A stretch of 64,000 bases of DNA from Flavobacteriaceae bacterium (lineage in GTDB: Bacteria > Bacteroidota > Bacteroidia > Flavobacteriales > Flavobacteriaceae). Made by a program: the position numbers and the translations under genes. This document shows, piece by piece, positions 34,171-42,932 of the stretch. The notes beneath the pieces were generated by a model that ran no database searches, was not told where the DNA came from, and saw only the letters and a program-made list of their open reading frames with translations. The stretch lies in assembly GCA_021647885.1 (NCBI GenBank), contig JAKITV010000007.1:16758-80757 (forward strand). The letters are read 5' to 3'. Every line of letters starts with the position of its first letter. Within the stretch, counting starts at the first letter, position 1.

Positions 34171-35165
34171 TTCACGAATTTCCTGTCAAATCTAAATACC
34201 ATATCATTTTGTTCTACATGAAAGAACTTACAGTTTGAGTAATGCACAAAATTAAAATCTTCATGGTAGTTAAACGCAGTATCGTTTACCACAAAAACGT
34301 CATTCACATTTATATGTCCACAAGGCGCAATTTTTCTGTAATTATATTCTGTATCCCTATCCGTTTTATGCAGTTCGAACCAAGCTCCTGCTCCAACACC
34401 TCCAAGCCATTGCGCTTTTTTGTGAACACCATCAACAAATTTTGGAAGTTGATTCCCTATTAAACTAGGCTCGTAATCTTTTAATCTATCGAGAAAACAT
34501 CTAATATTTTCTTTTTTAACTGAAGATGTAAATTCAGTTATTTCTCCCTCACCAGAAACTTCATAAATATAGTTTTCTGTATCTGCAATAACAACATTAC
34601 CTACAGTACTTGGTGTAAATCGTGTAGATTTAATCAGCTTCTTTTTTATACTTGCATCTGTTACAGAAGCGATTAATGTTGTGGTTACAAAACGCGAACA
34701 ATTACTTGCCTCTTTAATAAAAACACCATAACGAATAAAATGACGTTGCTGCATCTTGGTTATATAATTTCTTGCTTTTACATAATCTATTTCATCGCAA
34801 ACCGAAGCCACCATTTTTCCTTCTCCATGAATTAATTTTGGATTGGTAGCCAAAAACTTAAGAATCTCGTCCAAATTTTTAATTTTCCCATCTTCAATCT
34901 GTGCTTTTAGAGCAAAATCCAATTCATTATCTGTATCTTTTCCTCGTACTCTCCCCATAGATTGCGTAGTGATATAGCGACCAAAATCATGATATTCTAT
35001 AATTCCCGTTTGTTTATCAATAAGCACTAAACCTGCATGACCAGCTTTAACATAATTTTTTTTACCAATTCCAATAAATCTTAAAAACGGAGAAAACCAT
35101 TCGTCTGAAATTCTAACAACAGTTTCGGGATAAGCCAATGTTATTATAAATCCAGAATTATTCAT
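34167..35165 (-). CDS. DUF6695-like protein of unknown function
   Basis: A 332-residue protein starting MNNSGFIITLAYPETVVRISDEWFSPF; KAGHAGLVLIDKQTGIIEYHDFGRY near 42 and KEASNCSRFVTTTL near 151 give a His...Cys pattern reminiscent of NlpC/P60- or DUF4105-like cysteine hydrolases, but I cannot confirm catalysis. No signal peptide. Common in Flavobacteriaceae next to NRDE-family genes; here its start overlaps the NRDE stop by 8 bp, so the two are coupled. Confidence 0.72.
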   Translation of the reverse strand: MNNSGFIITLAYPETVVRISDEWFSPFLRFIGIGKKNYVKAGHAGLVLIDKQTGIIEYHDFGRYITTQSMGRVRGKDTDNELDFALKAQIEDGKIKNLDEILKFLATNPKLIHGEGKMVASVCDEIDYVKARNYITKMQQRHFIRYGVFIKEASNCSRFVTTTLIASVTDASIKKKLIKSTRFTPSTVGNVVIADTENYIYEVSGEGEITEFTSSVKKENIRCFLDRLKDYEPSLIGNQLPKFVDGVHKKAQWLGGVGAGAWFELHKTDRDTEYNYRKIAPCGHINVNDVFVVNDTAFNYHEDFNFVHYSNCKFFHVEQNDMVFRFDRKFVN

Positions 35166-35883
35166 TTACAGGCTGCTGAAGTTTCAATGTTTTTACTGAA
35201 GTGTTTTTACTTTGAAGATTATTAAACCGCATTTCTACAACATCTTCCTTTTTTTCTACTTGAGTAATACTAGTGGTTTTTACAAAATCGCGATCCATAA
35301 TTACGCCATAATCTTTATTATCGTATCCAGCGGTTTTATGAAAATTCATAATTGAAGCTGAATGCAATTCATTGGCAATTTTAAAATCTTTAAACCATTG
35401 TAAACGTTCTTTTTTCATGGCTTTAGAATATAACGTAGAAGACGACCAAATTTTAGGCTCAAGTGCCAATGCTGAAAAATGTTTTTGTTGACCATCCCAA
35501 ACCAGTTCAAAAAGCTTCAAACTAATATTCCAATCAACAATAACCAAAGTAAATGGTTCAATATCAATAAGATTATAATCTTCAATTGAAGCCACTACAT
35601 CTTCAGAAGCTAATAAATCGCTAACAACCACACCACGACTCATTCTATAATCTGCTTTTCGCTCATGGCAAATAAATCCACCATTCAATAAACAAATCAA
35701 TCTGTTTTTTTCACTTACTCCAATCCAAGTGCCTCCAGCAAGTTCATCTTTAGGGAACATCATTTTTGTGCCTTCAACTAAATAAATATCTGGAGCTAAC
35801 GAAGTCCTGTTAGGAGATTCATCACGATTAGACGTTAACACAAAGTCGTTTTTCCCTTTCGGAATTATAGTAACTGTACACAT
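35158..35883 (-). CDS. NRDE/TANGO2-family protein
   Basis: Started at MCTVTIIPKGKND (ATG at 35883) the protein has 241 residues; the 31 residues upstream in the ORF track are not plausible. The Cys at position 2 would be the N-terminal nucleophile after Met removal, and TSNRDESPNR near 18 is the family name motif, followed by GGTWIGVSEKNRLICLLNGG near 50. NRDE proteins are Ntn-hydrolase-like; TANGO2 homologues have been tied to haem or lipid handling, but no reaction is established. Coupled to the DUF6695 gene. Confidence 0.85.
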   Translation of the reverse strand: MCTVTIIPKGKNDFVLTSNRDESPNRTSLAPDIYLVEGTKMMFPKDELAGGTWIGVSEKNRLICLLNGGFICHERKADYRMSRGVVVSDLLASEDVVASIEDYNLIDIEPFTLVIVDWNISLKLFELVWDGQQKHFSALALEPKIWSSSTLYSKAMKKERLQWFKDFKIANELHSASIMNFHKTAGYDNKDYGVIMDRDFVKTTSITQVEKKEDVVEMRFNNLQSKNTSVKTLKLQQPVNE

Positions 35884-35984
35884 AAAAATTGTAGTCTTTA
35901 AACGATACAGCAACTTACAAAAAATAAGCAATATTTTAAGGTGGCTTTTACAATCCTTCAAATAAAAAATCATCAAAAAAGTTG

Positions 35985-35992
35985 TAACTTTG
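35985..35992 (+). promoter_or_regulatory. -7 promoter box for pruA
   Basis: TAACTTTG fits TAnnTTTG, 38 nt upstream of the pruA ATG. Confidence 0.5.
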
Positions 35993-36030
35993 CACTTAAT
36001 TTTTAATAAATAATTAAACCAAAATAAATC

Positions 36031-37665
36031 ATGGCAACAGGATTTTATAATGTACCAAAAGCAGTTAACGAACCTGTAAAATCGTATGCACCAAACAGTC
36101 CAGAACGCAATGAGTTACTAGCAACTTATAAAAAAATGTATAACGAAACTGTTGACATTCCTTTTTATATTAATGGTAAAGAAATAAGAACAGGTAATAC
36201 TGTTTCCATTCATCCTCCTCATGACCATAAGCATACCGTTGGCAATTATCATTTAGCAGAAAAAGAACATATAGAAGATGCTGTAACTACTGCAATGGAC
36301 GCAAGGAAAAAATGGGCTGCAACACCTTGGCAAGATCGTGCTGCTATATTTTTAAAGTGTGCCGAATTATTAGCAGGTCCTTACAGAGCAAGAATGAATG
36401 CTGCCACAATGATTGCACAATCTAAAAATGTATTTCAAGCCGAAATTGATGCTGCTTGTGAATTGATAGATTTCTTTAGGTTTAATGTTGAATTTATGAC
36501 CGAAATCTATGCAAATCAACCTATTTCTTCTCCAGGAATTTGGAACCGAATGGAATACCGAGCTTTAGAAGGTTTTGTATATGCCATAACGCCATTTAAC
36601 TTTACATCAATCGCTGCAAATTTACCAGCAGCCCCAGCAATGATGGGCAATGTGGTTGTTTGGAAACCTGCACGTACGCAAGTATATTCGGCTCAAATAA
36701 TTATGGATTTGTTTAAAGAAGCAGGACTGCCTGATGGAGTAATTAATATGGTTACCGGAAACTCTGCGATGATTACCGAAGTATTGTTGGACAGCAAGCA
36801 TTTTTCAGGGATTCACTTTACAGGATCTACTGGAGTTTTTAATAGTTTTTGGGAACAGATTGGAAGAAATGTAAATCAGGGAAAATACATTTCATATCCA
36901 AGAATTGTTGGAGAAACAGGTGGCAAGGATTTTGTTTGGATGCATCCTTCGGCTGATGCAAAACAAGTAGCAACAGCATTAACACGTGGATCGTTTGAAT
37001 ATCAAGGACAAAAATGTTCGGCAGCATCTAGAGCTTACATTCCTAAAAGCAAATGGAATGCCGTTAAAAAATATTTACAAGCCGATTTACAATCGATGAA
37101 AATGGGTAATCCTGATGATACTTCAAATTTTATCAATGCTGTAATAGATGATCGTGCTTTTGATAAATTATCCAAATATATCGACAATGCCAAAAACGAT
37201 GCAGATGCTGAAATTATAGCTGGTGGAAATTATGATAATTCCATAGGCTACTTTATTGAACCAACAGTTATTTTAGCTAAAGATCCAAAATATGCAACAA
37301 TGTGTACCGAACTTTTTGGGCCAATCTTAACTATTTATGTTTATGAAGATGAAGCTTGGGAAGACACATTAACTTTGGTTGATGAAACCTCTCCTTACGC
37401 CTTAACAGGAGCTATTTTTAGTGCAGACCGTTATGTCATTGATATTGCCACAAACGCATTAGAAAATGCTGCGGGTAACTTTTATATTAACGACAAACCA
37501 ACAGGAGCTGTTGTTGGGCAACAACCATTTGGTGGAGCAAGAGGCTCAGGAACTAATGATAAAGCAGGTTCGGTATGGAACTTATTGCGTTGGGTTTCTA
37601 ACCGAACCATTAAAGAAACATTTGTGCCAGCAACAGATTATCGTTATCCGTTTTTGGAAGAGTAA
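36031..37665 (+). CDS. pruA: L-glutamate gamma-semialdehyde dehydrogenase
   Basis: Oxidises glutamate semialdehyde (from proline via P5C) to glutamate with NAD+. 544 residues, as in the stand-alone mitochondrial/Bacteroidota type. NYHLAEKEHIEDAV near 71, AITPFNFTSIAANLPAAPAMMGN near 189, catalytic Glu in VGETGGKDFVW near 291, catalytic Cys in EYQGQKCSAASRAYIP near 322, and PFGGARGSGTNDKAG near 497. No proline dehydrogenase is adjacent. It ends at a strong hairpin terminator. Confidence 0.96.
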   Translation: MATGFYNVPKAVNEPVKSYAPNSPERNELLATYKKMYNETVDIPFYINGKEIRTGNTVSIHPPHDHKHTVGNYHLAEKEHIEDAVTTAMDARKKWAATPWQDRAAIFLKCAELLAGPYRARMNAATMIAQSKNVFQAEIDAACELIDFFRFNVEFMTEIYANQPISSPGIWNRMEYRALEGFVYAITPFNFTSIAANLPAAPAMMGNVVVWKPARTQVYSAQIIMDLFKEAGLPDGVINMVTGNSAMITEVLLDSKHFSGIHFTGSTGVFNSFWEQIGRNVNQGKYISYPRIVGETGGKDFVWMHPSADAKQVATALTRGSFEYQGQKCSAASRAYIPKSKWNAVKKYLQADLQSMKMGNPDDTSNFINAVIDDRAFDKLSKYIDNAKNDADAEIIAGGNYDNSIGYFIEPTVILAKDPKYATMCTELFGPILTIYVYEDEAWEDTLTLVDETSPYALTGAIFSADRYVIDIATNALENAAGNFYINDKPTGAVVGQQPFGGARGSGTNDKAGSVWNLLRWVSNRTIKETFVPATDYRYPFLEE

Positions 37666-37691
37666 GAAATGTCATTTATATAATAGATTTT

Positions 37692-37723
37692 AACCTGTCT
37701 TTGTCTTAAAGATAGGTTTTTTT
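37692..37723 (+). terminator. Rho-independent terminator of pruA
   Basis: AACCTGTCTTT pairs with AAAGATAGGTT (one G-T wobble) around a short loop, followed by a run of six Ts, 27 bp after the pruA stop. Confidence 0.8.
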
Positions 37724-37892
37724 ATTGATACATATAGGTTGTCTTTCTAATAAAAAAACCGCTACTTTCGTTTATCGAACGATATAGTTTATCCTGTGCT
37801 CAGCTAGATTGAGTATAAAACAGAACCATATCTTATCCATTAGGTTTCATGCGAAAAAAATCCCGAACCATGTATTTATTATTCTATATTTT

Positions 37893-38531
37893 TCAAACTC
37901 TATTACACAGCATCCATCCAAAAACGGATGTCAGTGTAATTACATAAATAACAAGTACATAAATCCATTTTCCTCCAAATTTAAGAGTTGGTATTGAAGA
38001 TAAGTTTAATGCTGACAGAAGCATTAAGATGACATAAATAAGTATTGAAAAAGTGGAATGCTCGAAGAAACGTTCAAATAAAAAGATAAAAGCCAGAATA
38101 AGCACATTATTATCAAGTGCCAGTCCCTTATATGTTTTACTGTCGATAAGGCCATAAATATTAAAGTAACTCAAACGGATAGCACTTGTAGCAATAATTA
38201 CAAAAGTTCCGGGTATAAACCATACATTATAATTTCCGTAGCTTAAAAGTATTAATGCAGGTAAAACTCCAAAACTTACAATATCAATCATTGAATCAAG
38301 TTGAGCTCCAAAAACACCTTGTGTTTTTGTCCTGCCTTTTAATTTTCGGGCAATAATCCCATCGTACCAATCGAACAGAACTGCCCAAAGTACTCCAATT
38401 ATTGCAGCCGGAAAATTTCCTTCTATTGCAAAGTAAATTCCTAATACAGCACTCAATAATCCTACTAAAGAACAAATATTTGGTAAATCTTTGGCAAAAG
38501 CAAGCATGCCGGGCTGCTGTTTGTCGTTCAT
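37893..38531 (-). CDS. CDP-alcohol phosphatidyltransferase family membrane protein
   Basis: A 212-residue integral membrane enzyme with about six helices. The catalytic motif reads DWYDGIIAR near residue 53, then 12 residues, then GAQLDSMID near 74, followed by SFGVLPALI; the spacer is 4 longer than the canonical 8, and the SFG continuation resembles phosphatidylserine synthases. It joins a CDP-activated lipid or headgroup to a hydroxyl partner. It is last of a three-gene operon, 1 bp after the aminotransferase-like gene. The plausible job is transfer of the CDP-linked amino-alcohol made by the two upstream enzymes onto diacylglycerol, or alternatively serine transfer to CDP-DAG. Confidence 0.85.
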   Translation of the reverse strand: MNDKQQPGMLAFAKDLPNICSLVGLLSAVLGIYFAIEGNFPAAIIGVLWAVLFDWYDGIIARKLKGRTKTQGVFGAQLDSMIDIVSFGVLPALILLSYGNYNVWFIPGTFVIIATSAIRLSYFNIYGLIDSKTYKGLALDNNVLILAFIFLFERFFEHSTFSILIYVILMLLSALNLSSIPTLKFGGKWIYVLVIYVITLTSVFGWMLCNRV

Positions 38532-38532
38532 G

Positions 38533-39666
38533 CTATTCGTGCTTTAAATACATAACATTTTTTAATGCTTCAATAAGTTTACTGTTTTCCTCATTGGTGC
38601 GACTTGCAATTCGAATATAGCGGTCGGCATCGGGTTGTGTTTTTCCAACACTATCTTTTATATAAATATTGTATTCAATAAAAAGGCGTTTTGTTACTTC
38701 CGGTCCGCTTAAGGCAGCATCGGGCAAACGACAAAAAATATAGTTTGCATCAGGTTTAAACACAGTCATCCCTTCAATCGCTGATAGCTTTTCACAGAAA
38801 ATATCCCTGTCTGATTTGACCCGTTCGCAGCTATCTTCAAATTCCTGTTTATACAGAGGCAAGATACGCAGAAATTCTTCGGCAAATCCATTGATATTCC
38901 AAATATGAATTTCATTTCGAACTTTTACTGCAAATTTCAGGTTAGCTGTTAGTAAATATCCAATTCTAAGTCCGCAAATTCCATAAGCTTTACTCATGCT
39001 TTTAAGAATAGCCATATTTGAGTATTTATCAATATCTTGCTCTAGTGTAATATTTTCTTTATTGTTGGCAAAATCAAGAAAAGATTCATCGATAATAAGC
39101 ATGCAATTATGCTTTTCCAGCTTTTGTGCAAGTCGAATTAAATCGGCTTTCGGCACCAACATCGACGTAGGGTTATTGGGTGTTACCACAACCGCCATGT
39201 CGGCTTTCGCTTTAATGGCTTCGGCAGCAAATTTATCTACATCCAGTTGAAAGGATGGAAAATCGAGCGGAAATTCAATTACATTTCCTTTAGGCGCTGC
39301 ATTTGCATATTCGTTAAATGAAGGTACCGGAACAATTATTTTTTTTGCTAAATGACCTGATAGTATTTTTATAATTTCAGCCGCACCATTTCCAACAACA
39401 ATTCTTTCGTTTGGCTGCTCTATTATTTCACCAATTAGCTCGGCAAGTGCATCTTGAGCCATAGGGTAATTCAAAACTAAGTTCTGAATGTTCTCTTTTA
39501 GGTGTGTAAATACCGCTTTAGGTGGAAAATAGAGATTGTATAAATAGGCATGGTCGGTAAAATTATACCGATAATAGCCGCCGTGTTGTTTTGATATATA
39601 TTCGTATTTCTCAGTTTGTGTTTTATACTTACTTACCATCCTATATTTATTTGAATCACTATGCAC
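38533..39666 (-). CDS. HisC/CobD-like PLP enzyme (aminotransferase class I/II fold)
   Basis: A 377-residue fold-type I PLP enzyme. VGNGAAEIIKILSGHL near 97, VVTPNNPTSMLVP near 160, IIDESFLDFA near 190, the PLP lysine in ILKSMSKAYGICGLRIGYL near 223, and IRIASRTNEEN near 352. It falls with histidinol-phosphate aminotransferases and threonine-phosphate decarboxylases (CobD), so it may act on a phosphorylated amino acid or amino alcohol; a phosphoserine/phosphothreonine decarboxylase role is possible. The N-terminal 35 residues (YKTQTEKYEYISKQHGGYYRYN) are unusual for HisC. Overlaps the upstream cytidylyltransferase gene by 8 bp. Hand-counted GC in two of its rows is 29/60 and 26/60, well above the local norm. 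Confidence 0.85.
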   Translation of the reverse strand: MHSDSNKYRMVSKYKTQTEKYEYISKQHGGYYRYNFTDHAYLYNLYFPPKAVFTHLKENIQNLVLNYPMAQDALAELIGEIIEQPNERIVVGNGAAEIIKILSGHLAKKIIVPVPSFNEYANAAPKGNVIEFPLDFPSFQLDVDKFAAEAIKAKADMAVVVTPNNPTSMLVPKADLIRLAQKLEKHNCMLIIDESFLDFANNKENITLEQDIDKYSNMAILKSMSKAYGICGLRIGYLLTANLKFAVKVRNEIHIWNINGFAEEFLRILPLYKQEFEDSCERVKSDRDIFCEKLSAIEGMTVFKPDANYIFCRLPDAALSGPEVTKRLFIEYNIYIKDSVGKTQPDADRYIRIASRTNEENSKLIEALKNVMYLKHE

Positions 39667-40456
39667 AAGTCTTTTCTAACTTAAGCTCTATTTTCGATTC
39701 TACCGGGAAAAGTTTTTCTGCTTCGGCTAAATCATTTATAGTATCAATCTCGTACCACGGTTTTTGGTCGAATGAAACCGATTCAAACGACAGACTTTTA
39801 TCGGCAACCATTTCAGTAAAAACAGTTTCGTAGTAACAGTTAATGCTACCCACAGAAATATAGTAGTCTAACTTCTTAACAACTGCTTGCCATGATGAAA
39901 GCGAGAAGCTGTAAATATTAACAGTTTTATAACGAATATCAGTATATGTTTCGGTTGTTCCTTTATGGAACTCAGTTATCTGGTTTTGCCTATTAACAGA
40001 AACAGTAGTTCCATTTAACCAGGGTTCCATTTTAGCAACAGCTATTTTATCAGGAAAAACCATCTCATCGAGTAGAGATGTGTTTAAAACTAAATCGCTT
40101 TCAAGCAGAACAAAAGGTTCATTAATAATATTGCGAGCTATCCAAAGCGAATAAATGTTGTTAGTTGTGCGGTATAAAGGACTATGAATGTACTCAATGC
40201 TTAAGCCTCCTGAATTACTACCCAGAAAATCCATAATACATTCACTTTTATAGCCGGTAACAATTACAAGACGTTTAAACCCTTGTTTTTTCAAGTTATT
40301 GACAAGTCGCTCAAGAATTGACTTTTCATTTACAAGGGTTAGGCATTTGGGAGAATTTTTTGTTAAAGGGAAAAGACGAATACCCGTACCTGCCGCAAGA
40401 AGTAATGCAGTGGAAATACGATTGTCACCATAATAATTATCTGAATTAATATACAT
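39659..40456 (-). CDS. LicC/PntC-like nucleotidyltransferase
   Basis: A 265-residue sugar-nucleotidyltransferase-fold enzyme. ALLLAAGTGIRLFPLTKNSPKCL near residue 17 is the NTP-binding signature; YRTTNNIYSLWIARN near 94 and LLESDLVLNTSLL near 117 match choline-phosphate (LicC) and aminoethylphosphonate (PntC) cytidylyltransferases, as does PWLNGTTVSVN near 145. Likely reaction: CTP plus a small phospho- or phosphono-amino-alcohol to the CDP-derivative. First gene of the three-gene operon. The exact substrate is not readable. Confidence 0.83.
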   Translation of the reverse strand: MYINSDNYYGDNRISTALLLAAGTGIRLFPLTKNSPKCLTLVNEKSILERLVNNLKKQGFKRLVIVTGYKSECIMDFLGSNSGGLSIEYIHSPLYRTTNNIYSLWIARNIINEPFVLLESDLVLNTSLLDEMVFPDKIAVAKMEPWLNGTTVSVNRQNQITEFHKGTTETYTDIRYKTVNIYSFSLSSWQAVVKKLDYYISVGSINCYYETVFTEMVADKSLSFESVSFDQKPWYEIDTINDLAEAEKLFPVESKIELKLEKTCA

Positions 40457-40924
40457 ACTTTATTCAATTGGTGTCATCAAAAAAAACGTAAATGCTCGAT
40501 TAAAAGCTTTTAGGCGTACTAAATATTAATACTTTGATGGGTGGACTTATTACTGATAACTCAACTATAAGTATAAAGTTTGCGAATGCGATGAAAGATT
40601 GCTTAAAAAAGCACATCAACAAAAATGATAGTGAATATTTGATATCGAAAGATAAGGAATCCTTGCGCAAAGGTACTCTAATAATTCAGATTAACTAATG
40701 TTTATATTTTAGTACTTTTATCGAAATAATACAAACACATGATAAAAGCATAATTTGAATGACAATAATTTGAAAAAAAACACGAAAACCTAACAATGTA
40801 AATAAAAAAATAAGCGAGATAGTAGTAGCATCATGGCTTGTAGCCCGTTTCACCTTTCTTGTACGCAGAAAGATTTGTCCTTCGAAATCGCTTGATTTTC
40901 ATAGACTCACCGATAAACGAAACT
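40457..40924. other. 468-bp orphan spacer beside the headgroup cassette
   Basis: Contains one short plus-strand ORF (40537-40698, listed separately) and otherwise only AT-rich DNA with stops in all frames. The last 90 bp before mpl are less AT-rich and may be a gene remnant, but I recognise no protein. No palindromic repeat of the P1-P4 families is present here, in contrast to most other spacers in the window. Confidence 0.5.
40537..40698 (+). other. short ORF of 53 codons, possibly a gene remnant
   Basis: Starts MGGLITDNSTISIKFANAMK and ends KGTLIIQIN. It has no recognised domain and its ATG lacks a visible promoter box. It may be the tail of a decayed gene left by the event that brought in the adjacent cassette, or simply a chance ORF. 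Confidence 0.25.
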
Positions 40925-42280
40925 TCAAAACATTAACTCCTTGACCTCCTCAAAATCCAAGCCTCCATAATTACCAGAACTCATAAGCAACAAAGCTTTA
41001 TTATTAAAATCCTGCGAGAATAAAAATTCTTTAAAATCGTCTGGATTAGTATAAATAATTAAATCATCCCTATCAAAAGCAGAAGCTATTTGTTCTTTAG
41101 TAACTTCTTCCAGTTTTTTGATTTCTACAGCATGAGGCGAATAAAATACCACAGCAACATCTGCTGCATCTAAAGCACCTTTGTATTCTTTTAAAAATTT
41201 AGCATTTAAACTACTATAGGTATGTAACTCTAAACAGGCAATCAATGTTCTGTCCTTATATTGTTCCTTTACTGCATTTGTGGTTGCTTCTACCTTACTT
41301 GGCGAATGTGCAAAATCTTTATAAGCAACACTGTTTTTACTTTCAACAATTTTTTCTAAACGTTTGTTTGCGCCTTTAAAAGTAACGATAGCTTCATAAA
41401 AATCGTCTTCGTCAATTCCCATATGTTGGCAAATCCATTTGGCTCCAGCGAGATTGTTTAGATTGTGTTTTCCAAAAACTTCAATTGGTAATAACCCTTC
41501 TGGAGTTTCTAATAGAGTTTCTCCATTAACCACTTCGTATTCAGGAGTATGATATGGCAATTTACGTATTGTGTTTTCTGAAGCTTCAACCACGCGCTTA
41601 ACTTCTAAATCTTCTTCGTTATACGTTATGCTTCCACCTTTTACAATAGAGTCTATAAAAATGCTGAATTGTTCTACATAGCCTTCATAAGTTGGAAACA
41701 CATTAATATGATCCCATGCAATTCCGCTTAACAAGGCAATATTGGGTTTGTATAAATGAAATTTTGGTCTTCTATCTATTGGAGAACTTAAATATTCGTC
41801 GCCTTCCAACACCATAAAATCGTTGTCTTTAGTAAGTTTTACCATAACATCAAAACCATCTAATTGTGCACCAACCATATAATCGACATCACGATTATGA
41901 TAATGCATGACATGAAGAATCATAGATGTAATTGTAGTTTTACCATGGCTTCCACCAATTACAACTCTTGTCTTGTGTTTGGATTGTTCGTATAAAAACT
42001 CTGGATACGAATATATTTTTAAATCTAATTCTTGCGCTTTTAATAATTCTGGATTATCTGTTTTGGCATGCATTCCTAAAACAACCGCATCTAAATTTTG
42101 TGTTATCTTTTCAGGAAACCAACCAAAGGTTTCTGGCAATAACCCTTTTGCTTCTAAACGAGATTTTGAAGGCTCAAAAATCGTATCATCACTTCCTGTG
42201 ACTTTATATCCTTTATTATGTAATGCAATAGCAAGATTGTGCATGGCACTTCCACCAATGGCTATAAAATGTACATTCAT
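40925..42280 (-). CDS. mpl: UDP-MurNAc tripeptide ligase (Mpl-type)
   Basis: Recycles cell-wall tripeptide by joining it to UDP-N-acetylmuramate using ATP. 451 residues, MurC-related but shorter. FIAIGGSAMHNLAIALHNKGYKVTGSDD at the N-terminus is the UDP-binding fold; the ATP P-loop is VIGGSHGKTTITSMI near 106, LEGDEYLSS near 158, and IAWDHINVFP near 186; KDFAHSPSKV near 327 ends the central domain. The Mpl form rather than MurC is indicated by the N-terminal MNVHFIAIGG and the DHINVFP motif. Single gene. Confidence 0.92.
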   Translation of the reverse strand: MNVHFIAIGGSAMHNLAIALHNKGYKVTGSDDTIFEPSKSRLEAKGLLPETFGWFPEKITQNLDAVVLGMHAKTDNPELLKAQELDLKIYSYPEFLYEQSKHKTRVVIGGSHGKTTITSMILHVMHYHNRDVDYMVGAQLDGFDVMVKLTKDNDFMVLEGDEYLSSPIDRRPKFHLYKPNIALLSGIAWDHINVFPTYEGYVEQFSIFIDSIVKGGSITYNEEDLEVKRVVEASENTIRKLPYHTPEYEVVNGETLLETPEGLLPIEVFGKHNLNNLAGAKWICQHMGIDEDDFYEAIVTFKGANKRLEKIVESKNSVAYKDFAHSPSKVEATTNAVKEQYKDRTLIACLELHTYSSLNAKFLKEYKGALDAADVAVVFYSPHAVEIKKLEEVTKEQIASAFDRDDLIIYTNPDDFKEFLFSQDFNNKALLLMSSGNYGGLDFEEVKELMF

Positions 42281-42342
42281 TTGTTTGTAATGTGAATGGT
42301 AAATATAAGTATTGATTTGCTAAACTAAATGCAATGACATTT

Positions 42343-42867
42343 CTACTTATTTTCTGGAGGATACTTGATAAGCACTTTTTCTACAATAGCTTTCATCGTT
42401 GCTTCCCTCTTTTCTGGCGATGCTTTAGGATTATAACTGCTTTCGCTAACAGCTTGCCAAAATAATCCGCCTTTATTTTCATCTATAAAATCTATATTGA
42501 TGCGCCTATTGATATTAGATTGTCCAATTGGGATTCCTAAAGAAAGTCCTCCTCCAACATTATGTCCTCCTCCACCCAAACCAACTCCAACTGTATTACG
42601 TTGGTTGTTTTGATATTCGCTACTTTGAATATTTATAAAAAAATCTGGCGTTTCAGAAAGTATAAGTCCTTTAGATTGCAAATTAGCATCAATAGCAGCC
42701 AATAAACGTTTGGTGTCGAATTCATTCATACCAGTTTCTATATCCCGATAATAGTTATAGGTTTTATACTTGCTGAAGTCTGTTGTTTTTTCGTAATCGT
42801 AATTTACCCTGATTGAAGCACATGACGAAACTAAAAAAACTAATAAGATGATTTTAAGTGATTTCAT
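42343..42867 (-). CDS. DUF4136 lipoprotein
   Basis: 174 residues from the ATG at 42867 (MKSLKIILLVFLVSSCAS); the TTG start in the ORF track adds three residues with no support. Lipobox SSC near residue 16. The mature domain VNYDYEKTTDFSKYKTYNYY..., DTKRLLAAIDANLQSKGL and the glycine-rich VGVGLGGGGHNVGGGLSLGIPIG with a C-terminal IVEKVLIKYPP match DUF4136, an outer-membrane-associated family of unknown function. Confidence 0.88.
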   Translation of the reverse strand: MKSLKIILLVFLVSSCASIRVNYDYEKTTDFSKYKTYNYYRDIETGMNEFDTKRLLAAIDANLQSKGLILSETPDFFINIQSSEYQNNQRNTVGVGLGGGGHNVGGGLSLGIPIGQSNINRRINIDFIDENKGGLFWQAVSESSYNPKASPEKREATMKAIVEKVLIKYPPENK

Positions 42868-42932
42868 AACTAACAATTTTTTATAAAGTTAATCAAAAAT
42901 CATTCATTTAATAGTTCATAAGAAGATTTACA

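Noticed and set aside
37809-37997. 62-aa plus-strand ORF in the pruA-cassette spacer
   Set aside because: Overlaps the end of the CDP-alcohol phosphatidyltransferase gene, no start signals and no recognisable protein.
37893-40456. A complete phosphonate biosynthesis cluster
   Set aside because: The cytidylyltransferase resembles PntC, but PEP mutase and phosphonopyruvate decarboxylase are absent, so a phosphate-ester headgroup is at least as likely.
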